Notes: generated from the sequence alone by a model not told the origin. Positions 1-8,467 are shown, numbered from the stretch's first letter. The stretch: DNA of 64,000 bases from Paenibacillus ehimensis NBRC 15659 (GCF_004000785.1 NZ_BILX01000027.1:1-64000), one strand, 5' to 3'. Translations and numbers: made by a program.

Positions 1-220
1 CCAGCCGGTACCGGGTTTCGCGCCCAACTTTCCGTTCTTTGACCAGTCCGGCATCGGCTAAGATACGCAGATGCTTGGACACGGCCGTCCGGCTCATCGG
101 AAAGTGGCCGCTGATCACGGTCACGGGCATTTCCCGTTCTCCCAGCATGCTCAGCAACTGGCGGCGGGTCGGATCGGCAATGGCTTGAAAAACGTCAGTC
201 TTGCGCGAAGGGGCGGCCAT
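1..220 (-). CDS. ArsR-family HTH transcriptional regulator, 3' end outside window
   Basis: The minus strand reads an ATG at 220 into an ArsR-type winged helix. It opens with a segment of the form FQAIADPTRRQLLSML, then a recognition-helix region MSRTAVSKHLRILADAGLV, then the start of the wing. Only about 73 residues lie in the window; the C-terminus runs off the left edge. The start is one base after the stop of the SRPBCC gene, so the two are almost certainly co-transcribed. A perfect palindrome fills the spacer of the promoter ahead of the operon (1113-1132), which suggests this protein represses its own operon. No metal-binding cysteine motif is visible in the part seen, and the adjacent SRPBCC/DUF3052 genes fit the non-metal ArsR subgroup. 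Confidence 0.88.
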   Translation of the reverse strand, partial: MAAPSRKTDVFQAIADPTRRQLLSMLGEREMPVTVISGHFPMSRTAVSKHLRILADAGLVKERKVGRETRYRL

Positions 221-221
221 A

Positions 222-647
222 TCAGCCCTCGACGAAGGTAACGAGTTTCTGCACAATGCCGACCCAGCCTTGGTCCATCCGGTCGCGTACGGCTTGATGG
301 GTTTGCCCGAATTCGGTAACCTTGTCGGCATCCCAGCCGGAGTGAATCAGCGTAAATTCCGTTTGACCGTCCTTCTCCGTCAGCTCGAAGACAATCGTCC
401 AATCTTTACCCCATTGGAACGAAAGGCGGGTAGGAGGGTCAAGCTCCGTTACTTTGCAAGGAGACATGCCGAACGGGCCGGCGTTCAATTGGAATTCATA
501 GCCGAGGATCGGCTGAAAATCGTTGGGCATAAACCACGCGGCAATGCCTTCCGAGGTGGCGACGGCGTCCCAAACTTTTTGAATCGGCGCTTTGAGCAGG
601 GCAGTTTTACGGATTTCAGGCAGCGTATTTTGCGTATTGTTTTCCAT
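222..647 (-). CDS. SRPBCC (AHSA1/START-like) domain protein
   Basis: A 141-residue protein with the AHSA1-type SRPBCC pattern. A first strand and helix RKTALLKAPIQKVWDAVAT is followed by the WFMPNDF segment, central strands, and a long C-terminal helix ending in QKLVTFVEG. Family members form a hydrophobic cup that binds lipophilic ligands; the ligand here is unknown. The length is normal for the family. A ribosome site (AGGAGG) precedes the ATG by about 11 bases. It sits between a DUF3052-like gene upstream and an ArsR gene one base downstream, a common Bacillales arrangement of a regulator with its SRPBCC partner. Confidence 0.85.
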   Translation of the reverse strand: MENNTQNTLPEIRKTALLKAPIQKVWDAVATSEGIAAWFMPNDFQPILGYEFQLNAGPFGMSPCKVTELDPPTRLSFQWGKDWTIVFELTEKDGQTEFTLIHSGWDADKVTEFGQTHQAVRDRMDQGWVGIVQKLVTFVEG

Positions 648-681
648 ATGATTTTATTCCTCCTCTGTAAATGGGGGTAAG

Positions 682-1059
682 TTATTTCGAAGTCTTCACT
701 TTATCCTGATGGCGGAAACGCAAGGCGGACCATGTGGCGTCGACGGCTACGTTGCTGACCGGACGGTAGGCTGTTTTTGCCTGCACCATCGCGGCCAGAA
801 TGTCGCGATTAATATCCGTTTTCACCTTTGAGCTTTGCTTCGGGTAGGTGATCCAGAATACCGCATCTTCGTTCAAGAGCGGGATCACTTTCGGCAGCCA
901 TTCGTCCGTTTCTTGCGCATTTTGAACGAAGAGCTGGATAAAATCGTAGGTTTTGTCCGGCACCGTGCCGCTTTCGATGCCGAGCCGGTACCCTTCGGGA
1001 GCATTTAAGACTAAAGCGGCTCCTTCTTTGTACCGCAGTTTTTTCAATAATGCCTCCAC
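682..1059 (-). CDS. DUF3052-like protein
   Basis: A protein of about 125 residues with the LLKKLRYKEGAALVLNAPEGY opening and a later segment FWITYPKQSSKVKTDINRD, both typical of DUF3052-like proteins found next to SRPBCC genes. Function is not known. The open frame extends upstream to a TTG at 1122, but the promoter -10 box (1108-1113) lies inside that extension. I therefore choose the GTG at 1059, which has an AAGGGAT ribosome site about 9 bases upstream and starts the protein where the family starts. It is the first gene of a three-gene operon ending in ArsR. Confidence 0.75.
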   Translation of the reverse strand: MEALLKKLRYKEGAALVLNAPEGYRLGIESGTVPDKTYDFIQLFVQNAQETDEWLPKVIPLLNEDAVFWITYPKQSSKVKTDINRDILAAMVQAKTAYRPVSNVAVDATWSALRFRHQDKVKTSK

Positions 1060-1107
1060 GTGTTCATCCCTTTCCTTGTATAGCATGTCCTTGAAGCGAT
1101 CACCCGT

Positions 1108-1137
1108 ATTATATGAAACCAAAAGGTTTCATGTCAA
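1108..1137 (-). promoter_or_regulatory. Sigma-A promoter with ArsR-type operator in the spacer
   Basis: On the minus strand a consensus -35 TTGACA (1137-1132) and a consensus -10 TATAAT (1113-1108) are separated by 18 bp. The spacer holds the perfect palindrome ATGAAACCAAAAGGTTTCAT (1113-1132). A repressor bound there would block RNA polymerase directly. The best candidate is the ArsR protein encoded at the end of the operon. Confidence 0.85.
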
Positions 1138-1157
1138 GCTGCAGAAAAAACTGGTTA

Positions 1158-1206
1158 TAAAAAGCCCGAATACTCATCGATTGATCGAATGGTATCCGGG
1201 CTTTGC
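1158..1206 (-). terminator. Rho-independent terminator of ypbS
   Basis: Long inverted repeat: AAAGCCCG near 1162 pairs with CGGGCTTT ending at 1204, with a further ATAC/GTAT pair. Read on the minus strand it is followed by a T run, placing it directly downstream of the ypbS stop at 1222. Confidence 0.75.
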
Positions 1207-1221
1207 AGGCGGTTGCTTCAG

Positions 1222-1482
1222 TCACTTCCGCTTTTTACGGGCGGCTTCGCGCACCATGTCCGGGGTGACGTGAACCCGGGTCGGGGAGATTCCGCTCTGG
1301 GCGTGGCGGTTGATGCGATCCGTCGCTGCGTTAATGGCATCGACGCTGAACGGTTCGCCGGCGATGCATAAGGCGATCGCTTCTTCAATCGCAGCCTCCC
1401 GTTCGTTGTCCAGCACAAGGAATCGTTCCAAGTGCGCGTTTTGTTTACGGGTATGTTTCGTGATAGCTTCATGGACACTCAT
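1222..1482 (-). CDS. ypbS: YpbS-like DUF2533 protein
   Basis: An 86-residue, charged, all-helical protein beginning MSVHEAITKHTRKQNAHLE and containing GEPFSVDAINAATDRIN and the C-terminal HVTPDMVREAARKKRK. This matches the DUF2533 family, named for B. subtilis YpbS, in length and across its whole sequence. No biochemical function is known to me. The ATG at 1482 has an AGGAG ribosome site about 11 bases upstream. It is monocistronic, with its own promoter and terminator. Confidence 0.8.
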   Translation of the reverse strand: MSVHEAITKHTRKQNAHLERFLVLDNEREAAIEEAIALCIAGEPFSVDAINAATDRINRHAQSGISPTRVHVTPDMVREAARKKRK

Positions 1483-1523
1483 CAGATAGCAGCTCCTTTA
1501 ACAGACGGAAATCGATAAAATTT

Positions 1524-1552
1524 ATGATACTATAAGGGGCTTGGCGTGACAA
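1524..1552 (-). promoter_or_regulatory. Sigma-A promoter of ypbS
   Basis: Minus-strand -35 TTGTCA (1552-1547), 17-bp spacer, -10 TATCAT (1529-1524), 42 bases ahead of the ypbS ATG. Confidence 0.6.
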
Positions 1553-1845
1553 TGCCGCAAAATCAAATAACGATGTACTTCTGCATTATTCGGCAAGCAT
1601 GCTTGAACGTCGTAATACGCAGCAAGAGGCGGTAGTATATTGACTAAATTTAATGCTATTAAATAAAAAGATTAATGACATTAACTTAATTATTGATTAA
1701 CTATGTTAATTATGTAGAGAAAGGAGGAACGGCTTTAGCTCCATTCTTCAGAATAATTTAAAACTTCTGCTACTTTCTCCTAAGATGTATTGGATACGAT
1801 GGGAAACGTAGGAAATAGGAGGATGAGGAAAGAAGGGGCCAGTTC
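1553..1845. other. AT-rich intergenic region upstream of the DUF4097 gene
   Basis: No gene is visible. The part between about 1635 and 1715 is much more AT-rich than its surroundings and holds several overlapping ATTAAC/GTTAAT inverted repeats. This is probably the promoter and regulator region of the DUF4097 gene, but no -35/-10 pair with good spacing stands out. A ribosome-site-like stretch (TAGGAGG near 1817) is rather far from the chosen ATG; a second purine stretch (GAAAGAAGGGG) lies closer. Confidence 0.4.
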
Positions 1846-2952
1846 ATGAAAAAAGTAGGGCGTTATACGTCGGCGTTGGTGGTACTCCTAACGGGAGCGT
1901 TACTGCTTCTGGACCGGACAATGGAGACGGAATATTTGCATTTGGCGATTGGCTGGTGGCCTGTCGTGCTGGTTGCATTTGGGGCTGAGTTGTTGGCCTT
2001 TAACTTCCTCCGGCGCGAGAAGCGAGGGAGGTTGAAGCTGGATTTCGGGGGCATGCTGTTCACGGTGTTGCTCTTATGGGGGCTAAGCTTTTTTACACCG
2101 GCCTCTCCTACCGTTTCCTCTTCTGCAGCGAGCTATAAGATTGCAGGAGGCATCAGCACCGTGGCGTTGAGCGAACGAACGGACAGCCTCATCATCGATA
2201 ACCCTGCCGGCAGCGTGGTCGTCAAGCCCGGACCTGTGGACAAAATTCAAATCGATGCTTCTTTGTGGGCCGAAACTCCAACGGCATCGCACGACTTCAA
2301 AGTTGCCGCCAAAGAGAAAGACGGAACGATAATCATCACCGCAAGCGGAGGTCTATCCGGCTTGAGCAAAAAGAGCAAGCCGCTCATTCGCCTGCTGGTT
2401 ACCGTCCCCGAGCAGCGCAAGCTGGATATGCGGCTCAAATTAAAAAGCGGCGATGTGGAAGCTTCGAGACTGCCTATCCGCAATCAACTGACGGTGGAAA
2501 CTTCGAACGGAGAAGTGACGGTCGCGGAGATCGGCGCAAACGTAATGGTCCGTACGACGGAAGCCCAAGTCCAAGCGGACCATATTCAAGGCGATATGAA
2601 GATGCATGCGTCAGGCGGTTCGATCCGGCTGTCCGAAGCAGGCGGCAAAGTCAATGTCGTCGCCTCCAATGGCCCTGTTTGGATAAGCGGCTCGACGGTC
2701 CGGGGAGATTGGAACGTGGATTCGAAGCACGGTGACATCACCGTCGAGGTTCCTGCGCAGGGCGATTTCCGCATCGACGGCTCCAGTCCCGGAGGCCGCG
2801 TAACCGCCGGGCTGCCTATGAAGGTAACCGCCAATGCCGCGATAGGAACGGTCGGCTCCGGTGCCCATCTCATCCGCTTGCATGCGGCGAACGGGAACAT
2901 TTCGATATACGAAGCGCAAAGTACCGGACAGGGCGGAGGAGGGGTGAAATGA
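1846..2952 (+). CDS. Membrane protein with DUF4097 beta-strand repeats
   Basis: A 368-residue protein. The N-terminus has three hydrophobic segments (about 8-24, 33-55 and 69-86) resembling the LiaF-type transmembrane region. After that comes a long domain (about 110-355) of short repeating beta strands with recurring S-N-G and S-G-D motifs, as in DUF4097 and LiaF-like putative adhesins. The repeats should form an extracytoplasmic beta-solenoid. Such proteins are often tied to envelope-stress regulation in Firmicutes, but no two-component system is adjacent here, so that role is inference. The ATG choice fits the start of the first membrane segment. Confidence 0.75.
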   Translation: MKKVGRYTSALVVLLTGALLLLDRTMETEYLHLAIGWWPVVLVAFGAELLAFNFLRREKRGRLKLDFGGMLFTVLLLWGLSFFTPASPTVSSSAASYKIAGGISTVALSERTDSLIIDNPAGSVVVKPGPVDKIQIDASLWAETPTASHDFKVAAKEKDGTIIITASGGLSGLSKKSKPLIRLLVTVPEQRKLDMRLKLKSGDVEASRLPIRNQLTVETSNGEVTVAEIGANVMVRTTEAQVQADHIQGDMKMHASGGSIRLSEAGGKVNVVASNGPVWISGSTVRGDWNVDSKHGDITVEVPAQGDFRIDGSSPGGRVTAGLPMKVTANAAIGTVGSGAHLIRLHAANGNISIYEAQSTGQGGGGVK

Positions 2953-3150
2953 ATCAGCTAACGGATGTTTCATGAAAAACAAGGCGGCGGTCTTCATCAT
3001 CATGCTGCTGCTTCTTTGAAGAGGCGCTTTCGCATCCGCACTGTTGTCAGTTGAAATGATGCCGGCATGTTCAGCAAAAAGGCCGCAAAGTCCGCTTGAC
3101 GAAAGAAGGCCTGACATGGCATATAGGTTGTATGAAAAGGAGGGGAACGG

Positions 3151-3968
3151 ATGCTGCCGGATCAAGGAACGTTAGAGAGCGGACTGACGATGATTGCGAT
3201 GTGCAAGCAGGAAACGGGGGATATATGGCACGCCCACTTCGGCGCCGCCGCGATTGCCGGTTATTTTTTCGCTAAAGAGAACCGGTTGTCCGACCTGACG
3301 CTGCACAGCTTGGCCGATCAGTCCGAAGCGATGATCAAGAAGCATTTGCAGACTCCGGCAATCCCCAGGACGAACGGGTGTACGGTTCGTTGGGCCGAAT
3401 CGGCCATTTTGGAAGCTCTCGAGCCTACGATCGACCGGCTTCATTGGGTAGGGCACAATGTCATTTACGCCGCGGTCAGCTTGCTTGCCCTGCATGAACT
3501 CGGAGGCTGGGGCAGCGAGAAAAATATAGCCGGCATATGCGAGCTTCTTCGTTCTTTTGAGAACACCGTCCCCGGACGGTCGTGGCTCGGCTTTACGGCC
3601 TCGAAGGTCAGGCGGCTGGGACTCGACGAAACCTGAACATCTTGTCGGATCTCGGTCATGAATCGTTGTTCCGCCGCGGGCTGCTTCCGCTTTTTACTTT
3701 GGTTAAGGTGCTTCGGCGAAGTCATGACCTCCAGCCGGGGGACCCGATCCGGTTGGTCTCGCCGGTCGACCGACTGCCGCTCATGAAAGCCAGGAGGGCT
3801 GCGGCGCTGCCTACGGAGCCGGATTATTGGACCGCAGATCTTGGCCGGTATGATTGGGATTTCGGCCATTCGTTTAAATTCGCTTTCAGCTTTTACAACC
3901 ATTTGAACCGGCCGCCGCAAGACAAAGAAGCGTCCATCGAAAACTTTCGCTATCTTATCTGCGGTTAA
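3151..3968 (+). pseudogene. Unknown conserved protein split by a -1 frameshift
   Basis: Two overlapping frames appear to be one gene. The first (3151-3636, 161 residues) has a strong AAGGAGG ribosome site. It contains helical segments HAHFGAAAIAGYFFAKEN and LHWVGHNVIYAAVSLLAL, then ends in low-quality sequence. The second frame (from about 3600 to 3968) has no ribosome site and carries GHESLFRRGLLPLFTLVKVL and the well-formed C-terminus WDFGHSFKFAFSFYNHL. Moving between frames needs a -1 shift, equivalent to one lost base, at about 3600-3640. The joined protein would be about 270 residues, helical, rich in His and Trp. I do not recognise the family. It may be a pseudogene or a sequencing error. 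Confidence 0.6.
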
Positions 3969-4112
3969 GGCGGCAGGGGAGAGCTGAATGAGGGCAGTAT
4001 GGAGTGTAGGCAAAAGATAGCCGAACTGCGGGCGGAATGTTTGCAGCCCTTACGCCGAAGCGGTTATGATAGAAACGTTATGCGCAAATAAGAACGGACG
4101 GAGTGACCGTTG

Positions 4113-5045
4113 ATGCAGATCGAGAACATTATTATTACGGGACGGATGTACCGGGAGCTGGAAACCGCATGGCCGGAGGGCGCTGGCAAGCAAGTGCGGT
4201 TTCTCGCCGAATCCGAGGTGAGGGAAGCCGATATGGCATGGGCCGATGCGTATGTCGGCTTCAAGCCCGTCCCGGCGTTTCATCTGGAGTCGGTCCGCTG
4301 GGTGCATGCGCTCGGAGCGGGTGTCGATGCATTCGTCTACCGCAAGCCATGGAAGCCTGACGTGCTCCTCACCCGCACGACCGGCTCGTTCGGGCGGAAA
4401 ATCGGCGAATATTGCCTCGGTCATATGCTCGCCGAACTCCAGCGTCATGAAATGTTCGCGCGCAGCCAGTCGGATAGGAGCTGGCGCCCGGTCCCGCCGC
4501 AATCGCTGTCCGGAAGCCGGGTGACGGTGATGGGGACCGGCTCCGTCGGGCAAGAGCTCGCCCGGATGCTGCAGGCGCTTGGAGTTCAAGTGTCGGGCGT
4601 TTCCATGCGCGGGGAAAAGAAGCCGTACATGGATCATGTTTATCCGATATCACGCATCGGGGACGCCGTTTCCGCCGCCGACTGGGTGATCAATACTTTG
4701 CCTCTGACCGCGCAAACGGATAAGCTGTTCGGGTCTGCGCTTTTTGCACGGATGAACGGTGCCGGTTTTATTAACGTTGGCCGTGGCCCGTCGGTCGATC
4801 ACGCTGCGCTGCTGGAGGCGCTTGATAAGGGACATCTACGCCTGGCGGTGCTCGATGTGTTCGAGGAGGAGCCGCTCCCCGACGCGTCGCCGTTGTGGCA
4901 GCGCAACGATGTTCGGGTGACGCCTCACGTAGCCGCCGTCACTTCCGTAGAAGAGGCGCTGAGCGGGTTCTTGGATACGCTGCGCAAGCTGGAGGCGGGG
5001 GAACGGGAGCTTGCCAATAGGGTGGACCCGGCACGCGGGTATTAA
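4113..5045 (+). CDS. D-isomer-specific 2-hydroxyacid dehydrogenase
   Basis: A 310-residue NAD-dependent oxidoreductase of the D-2-hydroxyacid dehydrogenase family, which interconverts 2-oxoacids and D-2-hydroxyacids. The nucleotide-binding glycine motif GTGSVG is at 141-146. The catalytic Arg lies in NVGRGPSVD, the Glu in DVFEEEPLP and the His in TPHVAAVTS, all in the expected order. The short N-terminal domain and overall length match the GhrA/hydroxypyruvate-reductase-like branch. A TTG lies just ahead of the ATG; I prefer the ATG at 4113, which has GGAG about 10 bases upstream. The substrate cannot be told from sequence and no pathway partner is adjacent. Confidence 0.85.
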   Translation: MQIENIIITGRMYRELETAWPEGAGKQVRFLAESEVREADMAWADAYVGFKPVPAFHLESVRWVHALGAGVDAFVYRKPWKPDVLLTRTTGSFGRKIGEYCLGHMLAELQRHEMFARSQSDRSWRPVPPQSLSGSRVTVMGTGSVGQELARMLQALGVQVSGVSMRGEKKPYMDHVYPISRIGDAVSAADWVINTLPLTAQTDKLFGSALFARMNGAGFINVGRGPSVDHAALLEALDKGHLRLAVLDVFEEEPLPDASPLWQRNDVRVTPHVAAVTSVEEALSGFLDTLRKLEAGERELANRVDPARGY

Positions 5046-5103
5046 ACGGGCGTCGGGTTGCGGGTTATGCAACCCGTTTTAACGAGCCGAGGGGGAAAAC
5101 ATC

Positions 5104-5748
5104 ATGACGCCAAGCGAAGAAATCTTTGACATTTTTGACGAACGGATGAATCCGGTGGGACAGGCTTCCCGCTCCGAGGTTCATGCCCGGGGGCTGTGGC
5201 ACCAAACGTTTCACTGCTGGATTGTAGACCCTGCGGAAGGGGAGACGGTACTGCTGTTTCAAGAGCGGCACCCGGGGAAAGATACGTTTCCGTCATTGCT
5301 CGATACGTCCTGCGCCGGTCATTTGCTGTCAGGCGAAGGAGTCGAAGACGGTGTCCGGGAGCTGGAAGAGGAGCTTGGACTAAGCGTTCCGTTCGAAGCA
5401 TTGGTTCCTTGCGGTTTGTTTGCCGAGGAGGACATCATCTCCGAAGCGTGTATCGACCGCGAGTTTTGCCATTTATTTCTTCATATGAACCGGCAGCCGC
5501 TCACCCGGTACCGCTTACAACCGGAGGAGGTCACGGGGTTATATCGAGTTCCACTTGTGCAGGTACGGAAGATGGCTCAAGGAACATTCGTGGAGCCGAT
5601 CCGAATCGACGGCGTTGCGCCGGATGAGAATGGCGTTCTGGTACCCGTCGAGCGGACGGTCGGACCTGCGGATTTCGTTCCGCATCCGGGGGCTTATTAT
5701 GAGCTGGTGCTGCAGGCGATAGTCCGGATAGGGAAATCCGCGCCTTGA
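5104..5748 (+). CDS. Nudix hydrolase, isopentenyl-diphosphate-isomerase-like group
   Basis: A 214-residue protein with the Nudix box at about 72-93 (GHLLSGEGVEDGVRELEEEL). The spacing between the first Glu and the REL motif is one residue shorter than the textbook pattern, as is usual in the YfcD/IPP-isomerase-like group. The N-terminus (EEIFDIFDERMNPVGQASR) and the LWHQTFHCWI segment also fit that group. Family members hydrolyse or rearrange diphosphate substrates; the actual substrate is unknown. A clear GAGGGGG ribosome site lies 8 bases before the ATG, and the gene appears monocistronic. Confidence 0.85.
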   Translation: MTPSEEIFDIFDERMNPVGQASRSEVHARGLWHQTFHCWIVDPAEGETVLLFQERHPGKDTFPSLLDTSCAGHLLSGEGVEDGVRELEEELGLSVPFEALVPCGLFAEEDIISEACIDREFCHLFLHMNRQPLTRYRLQPEEVTGLYRVPLVQVRKMAQGTFVEPIRIDGVAPDENGVLVPVERTVGPADFVPHPGAYYELVLQAIVRIGKSAP

Positions 5749-5949
5749 CAGCGAGCGTCCACCTGCATCCGGATATATCACGAGCTGGGCACCGGGAAGA
5801 CAAGGCGGTGAAAGAGAATAGGGAAATGAAGCAAAGCTGGGAAATGAACGGTGTATTTCCCGGGTAAGCGCACAACTCGATTCATTTTTCGATTTTTCAG
5901 ACATTTTCGACAAATATTCCCGGTGAAAATCCACATGTAAACTGAACAG

Positions 5950-6550
5950 TTACGGACTGTTCAGTATGGACAACCGTTTCTCTCTATACGCTATCGATCC
6001 CAAACCGGCCAAAGCGTCGTCACTCACGAATAAGCTCCATGTTCCATTGGGGGGCAATCCGTTAAAATTGCTGAGTGCAACAGAGGCAGACGATGGGGGC
6101 GCAGGAGCCGGGAGATTTTCAGGAGGGAATTCAAAGTTGGTCGGCTTAAACGTGCCGGAAACAATCGCAGTAGTAAGCGGAAGGAAGCTTGGCGCCTGGT
6201 CGTCAAATGTCAATGTAACATTGGCGATGTCAAATGCGCCTCCCGTGTCTGACATCAGGATAGTATTGGTTAGTCCGTCGGGTCCGACAAGCAAAATATC
6301 AATGTCTGTCGGATCTTGATGAGATAGATTGAATAGCGTCACGGTCACCTTCGTAATGGGACCCGTGAGGCCCGATACGTTTATCGTTGAAGGATAAGGA
6401 ACAGCCGGAGCGAGGTCGATAAAAGGTAAATGTACTTGCCGGGAATCGGCTGCAAGAGCTTCGGAAAGGAATAAACGGTCCAGGGGGGCCTGCCGGGCCT
6501 GTTAAAACCGTTGGACCTGTCAAGCCTGTCGGACCTGGTACTCCGCTCAT
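5950..6550 (-). pseudogene. Collagen-like/P-domain protein interrupted at a C6 tract
   Basis: The minus-strand ATG at 6550 has a perfect AGGAGG ribosome site. It begins MSGVPGPTGLTGP and runs for about eight Gly-X-Y triplets. At a run of six C (minus strand; G run at 6483-6488) the frame diverges. The other frame continues as LPFIDLAPAVPYPSTINV, then TKVTVTLFNLSHQDPTDIDILLVGPDG, and ends near GTWSLFVSDDALAGLGSIA. This is a proprotein-convertase P-domain-like beta sandwich. Removing one C joins both parts into a protein of about 200 residues. A collagen stalk plus adhesion-like domain suggests a surface or exosporium protein. Phase variation, a true mutation or a read error are all possible. 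Confidence 0.75.
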
Positions 6551-6740
6551 TTCGTATTTACCTCCTCTGAGTTTTGTTATATTACGTATTCTGCCATTGC
6601 AAGGAGTTGGATGCTTGCCTAAATTCACGAAATATAGGTACGATGCCAGACCTAAAACGATCAGCAGCGGGTTCCTGCGCCTCTCCTCAAATGGCCAATG
6701 TCATAAAGAGGGAAGCGGCAGGTGACCCGCTGCTATTGGT

Positions 6741-7613
6741 TTACACGGACATGCGGCTGATGGTCAAGAAGGTCTGGTGCACGCCGCCCGGCGGCACTTC
6801 CACCAGCTCTTGCTTCCGGTTCAGCTCGTCGGTTTTGGCCATCCACGGTTCGACGCAGACGAAGCCTTTGCCGCTTACGGACCACAGCACGACATATTTG
6901 AACGGATCGCCGTATGTCATCCTCACGATCAAGCGCTCCGCCGGGCTGAAGGTAATGTCCCGTCGCTGCGCATTCAGGAAAACGACCGATTCCGGCAGCT
7001 TGTCGAGGTCGATGACCCGGCCGTCATAGCTTTTTTCCATACCATCGTTGTAGTCGAAATATTTCGTCGCGTCGGTTTCGTACGCGAGCGCTTTGCGGTC
7101 GGCCACAAAATACGGGTGGAATCCGGGGTACATCGGCATCGGCTCTGCCGACCCGTTCCGGTATTCCTGCTCGATGGTCAACTGGCCGCCCTTCAGCCGA
7201 TAGGTAAAGCGAAGCTCAAAGTCGAACGGGTACGATTCCCGTGTTTCCGCATCGCTCGCGAGCGTCAACGTAATGGCGGCGCCGTCGGTGGTATCCGTCG
7301 ATTCGACACGCCACGGGCGTACGCGGGCGACGCCGTGATTTTTCATGCGGTAGCGCTGTCCGTTCCATTCGTACGAGCCTTCCGAAAGCTGCCCGGAAAT
7401 CGGAAACAGCACCGGAATGCCGCCGCGGATATTGGCGTTCGGATCGTCGAACGTCGCTTTGTCCAAATAAAGCAGCTCCTGACCGTTCGCCCCGAAGCTG
7501 ATGACGATTCCGCCGCGCTCCGGAGCGATTTTGAACCACGAACGGGTACTGTGCTCGATCAACTCGTAAATTTCGTAGGAATCTTGGTAAGTCCGGATTT
7601 CGTATGGTTTCAT
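6741..7613 (-). CDS. Aldose 1-epimerase family protein
   Basis: A 290-residue protein of the galactose-mutarotase-like fold. Recognisable segments are GGIPVLFPISGQL (about 64-76), the catalytic-type His in KNHGVARVRPW (about 91-101), the second His in YPGFHPYF (about 168), and the Glu-containing CVEPWM (about 255). Members interconvert anomers of free sugars or hexose phosphates; the exact sugar is not clear. The length is normal for the YeaD/LacX-type branch. It starts at ATG 7613 and stands alone, with no sugar operon around it. Confidence 0.85.
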   Translation of the reverse strand: MKPYEIRTYQDSYEIYELIEHSTRSWFKIAPERGGIVISFGANGQELLYLDKATFDDPNANIRGGIPVLFPISGQLSEGSYEWNGQRYRMKNHGVARVRPWRVESTDTTDGAAITLTLASDAETRESYPFDFELRFTYRLKGGQLTIEQEYRNGSAEPMPMYPGFHPYFVADRKALAYETDATKYFDYNDGMEKSYDGRVIDLDKLPESVVFLNAQRRDITFSPAERLIVRMTYGDPFKYVVLWSVSGKGFVCVEPWMAKTDELNRKQELVEVPPGGVHQTFLTISRMSV

Positions 7614-7783
7614 GGTCCGTCTCCTTTCTCGTCTCCGCTATATTTTACCATACCGCTCCGCGTTTGTTCTACGAGGACGCTTGCGCACATGGAAGGAGAT
7701 CCGAAAATGTATAGCTAAGTCGGGGGATGCATAATATTTCTGCACATGAAGATACTGGAATTAAAAAAGAAGAGGTGTTCTTC

Positions 7784-8467
7784 ATGTGCGAGCGTTTTTC
7801 GTTGACGGCCGAGCTGCCGGAGCTGTCGGAGCGTTACCGGATCGCCCGAGTGACTTACGACTACAAGCCGCGATATAACATCGCGCCGACACAACAGGTG
7901 GCCGTCATTGTCCGGGGAACGGAAAGCCGGATGCTGGAGGAGCACCGGTGGGGGCTCGTCCCGTTCTGGGGGAAGGACGCCGTGAATGCCGACAGCGCAG
8001 CCGTACACGAAAAACCGGCGTATCGCAAGCTGTTCGGCAAGCAGCGCTGCATCATTCCGAGCAACGGCTTTTATGTTTGGAAAACAGAGGGCAAAACAAG
8101 ACGGCCGGTTCGCGTCGTCATGAAGGACCGGGGCATTTTCGCCATGGCCGGGCTGTATGAAATATGGAAGGATTCGCGAGGCGGGGAAATCCGCACCTGT
8201 ACGGTCATGACGACGAGGTCAAACCGGCTGGTGTTCGATTACGACGAGCGGATGCCGGTCATTTTGGACGAACGGGATATCGAAATGTGGCTCGATCCGA
8301 CCATGAACGGTGAACCGGACAGGCTGCAATCGCTGCTCCGGCCTTATGCGCCCGAGCGCATGCATGCGTACCCGGTCTCTCCGCGGGTCGCGGACCCTCT
8401 TGTCGAGTCGGAGGAATGCGTCGAAGAAGCGGTGGTACCCGTCAAGTATGCGCTGCTCAAGCGCTGA
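7784..8467 (+). CDS. SRAP-domain protein (YedK/HMCES family) with changed active-site residues
   Basis: SRAP proteins form a thiazolidine link between their N-terminal Cys2 and abasic sites in single-stranded DNA. The start must put Cys at position 2, so I use the ATG at 7784 (MCERFSL) rather than an upstream in-frame ATG. The 227-residue protein keeps Cys2 and the conserved Asn (Asn68 in VNAD). The usual active-site Glu of GFYEW is Val98 (GFYVW), and the usual His before DRMP is Asp154 (DYDERMP). The Gly of MCGRF is also Glu. Fold motifs YNIAPTQ, WGLVPFW and YPVSPRV are intact. It may be a crosslinker with altered chemistry or a non-catalytic paralogue. Confidence 0.88.
   Translation: MCERFSLTAELPELSERYRIARVTYDYKPRYNIAPTQQVAVIVRGTESRMLEEHRWGLVPFWGKDAVNADSAAVHEKPAYRKLFGKQRCIIPSNGFYVWKTEGKTRRPVRVVMKDRGIFAMAGLYEIWKDSRGGEIRTCTVMTTRSNRLVFDYDERMPVILDERDIEMWLDPTMNGEPDRLQSLLRPYAPERMHAYPVSPRVADPLVESEECVEEAVVPVKYALLKR

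Noticed and set aside
2972-3019. 15-codon hydrophobic frame MKNKAAVFIIMLLLL
   Set aside because: Looks like a signal-peptide start but has no clear ribosome site and stops at once; could be a trace of a lost gene, too weak to list.
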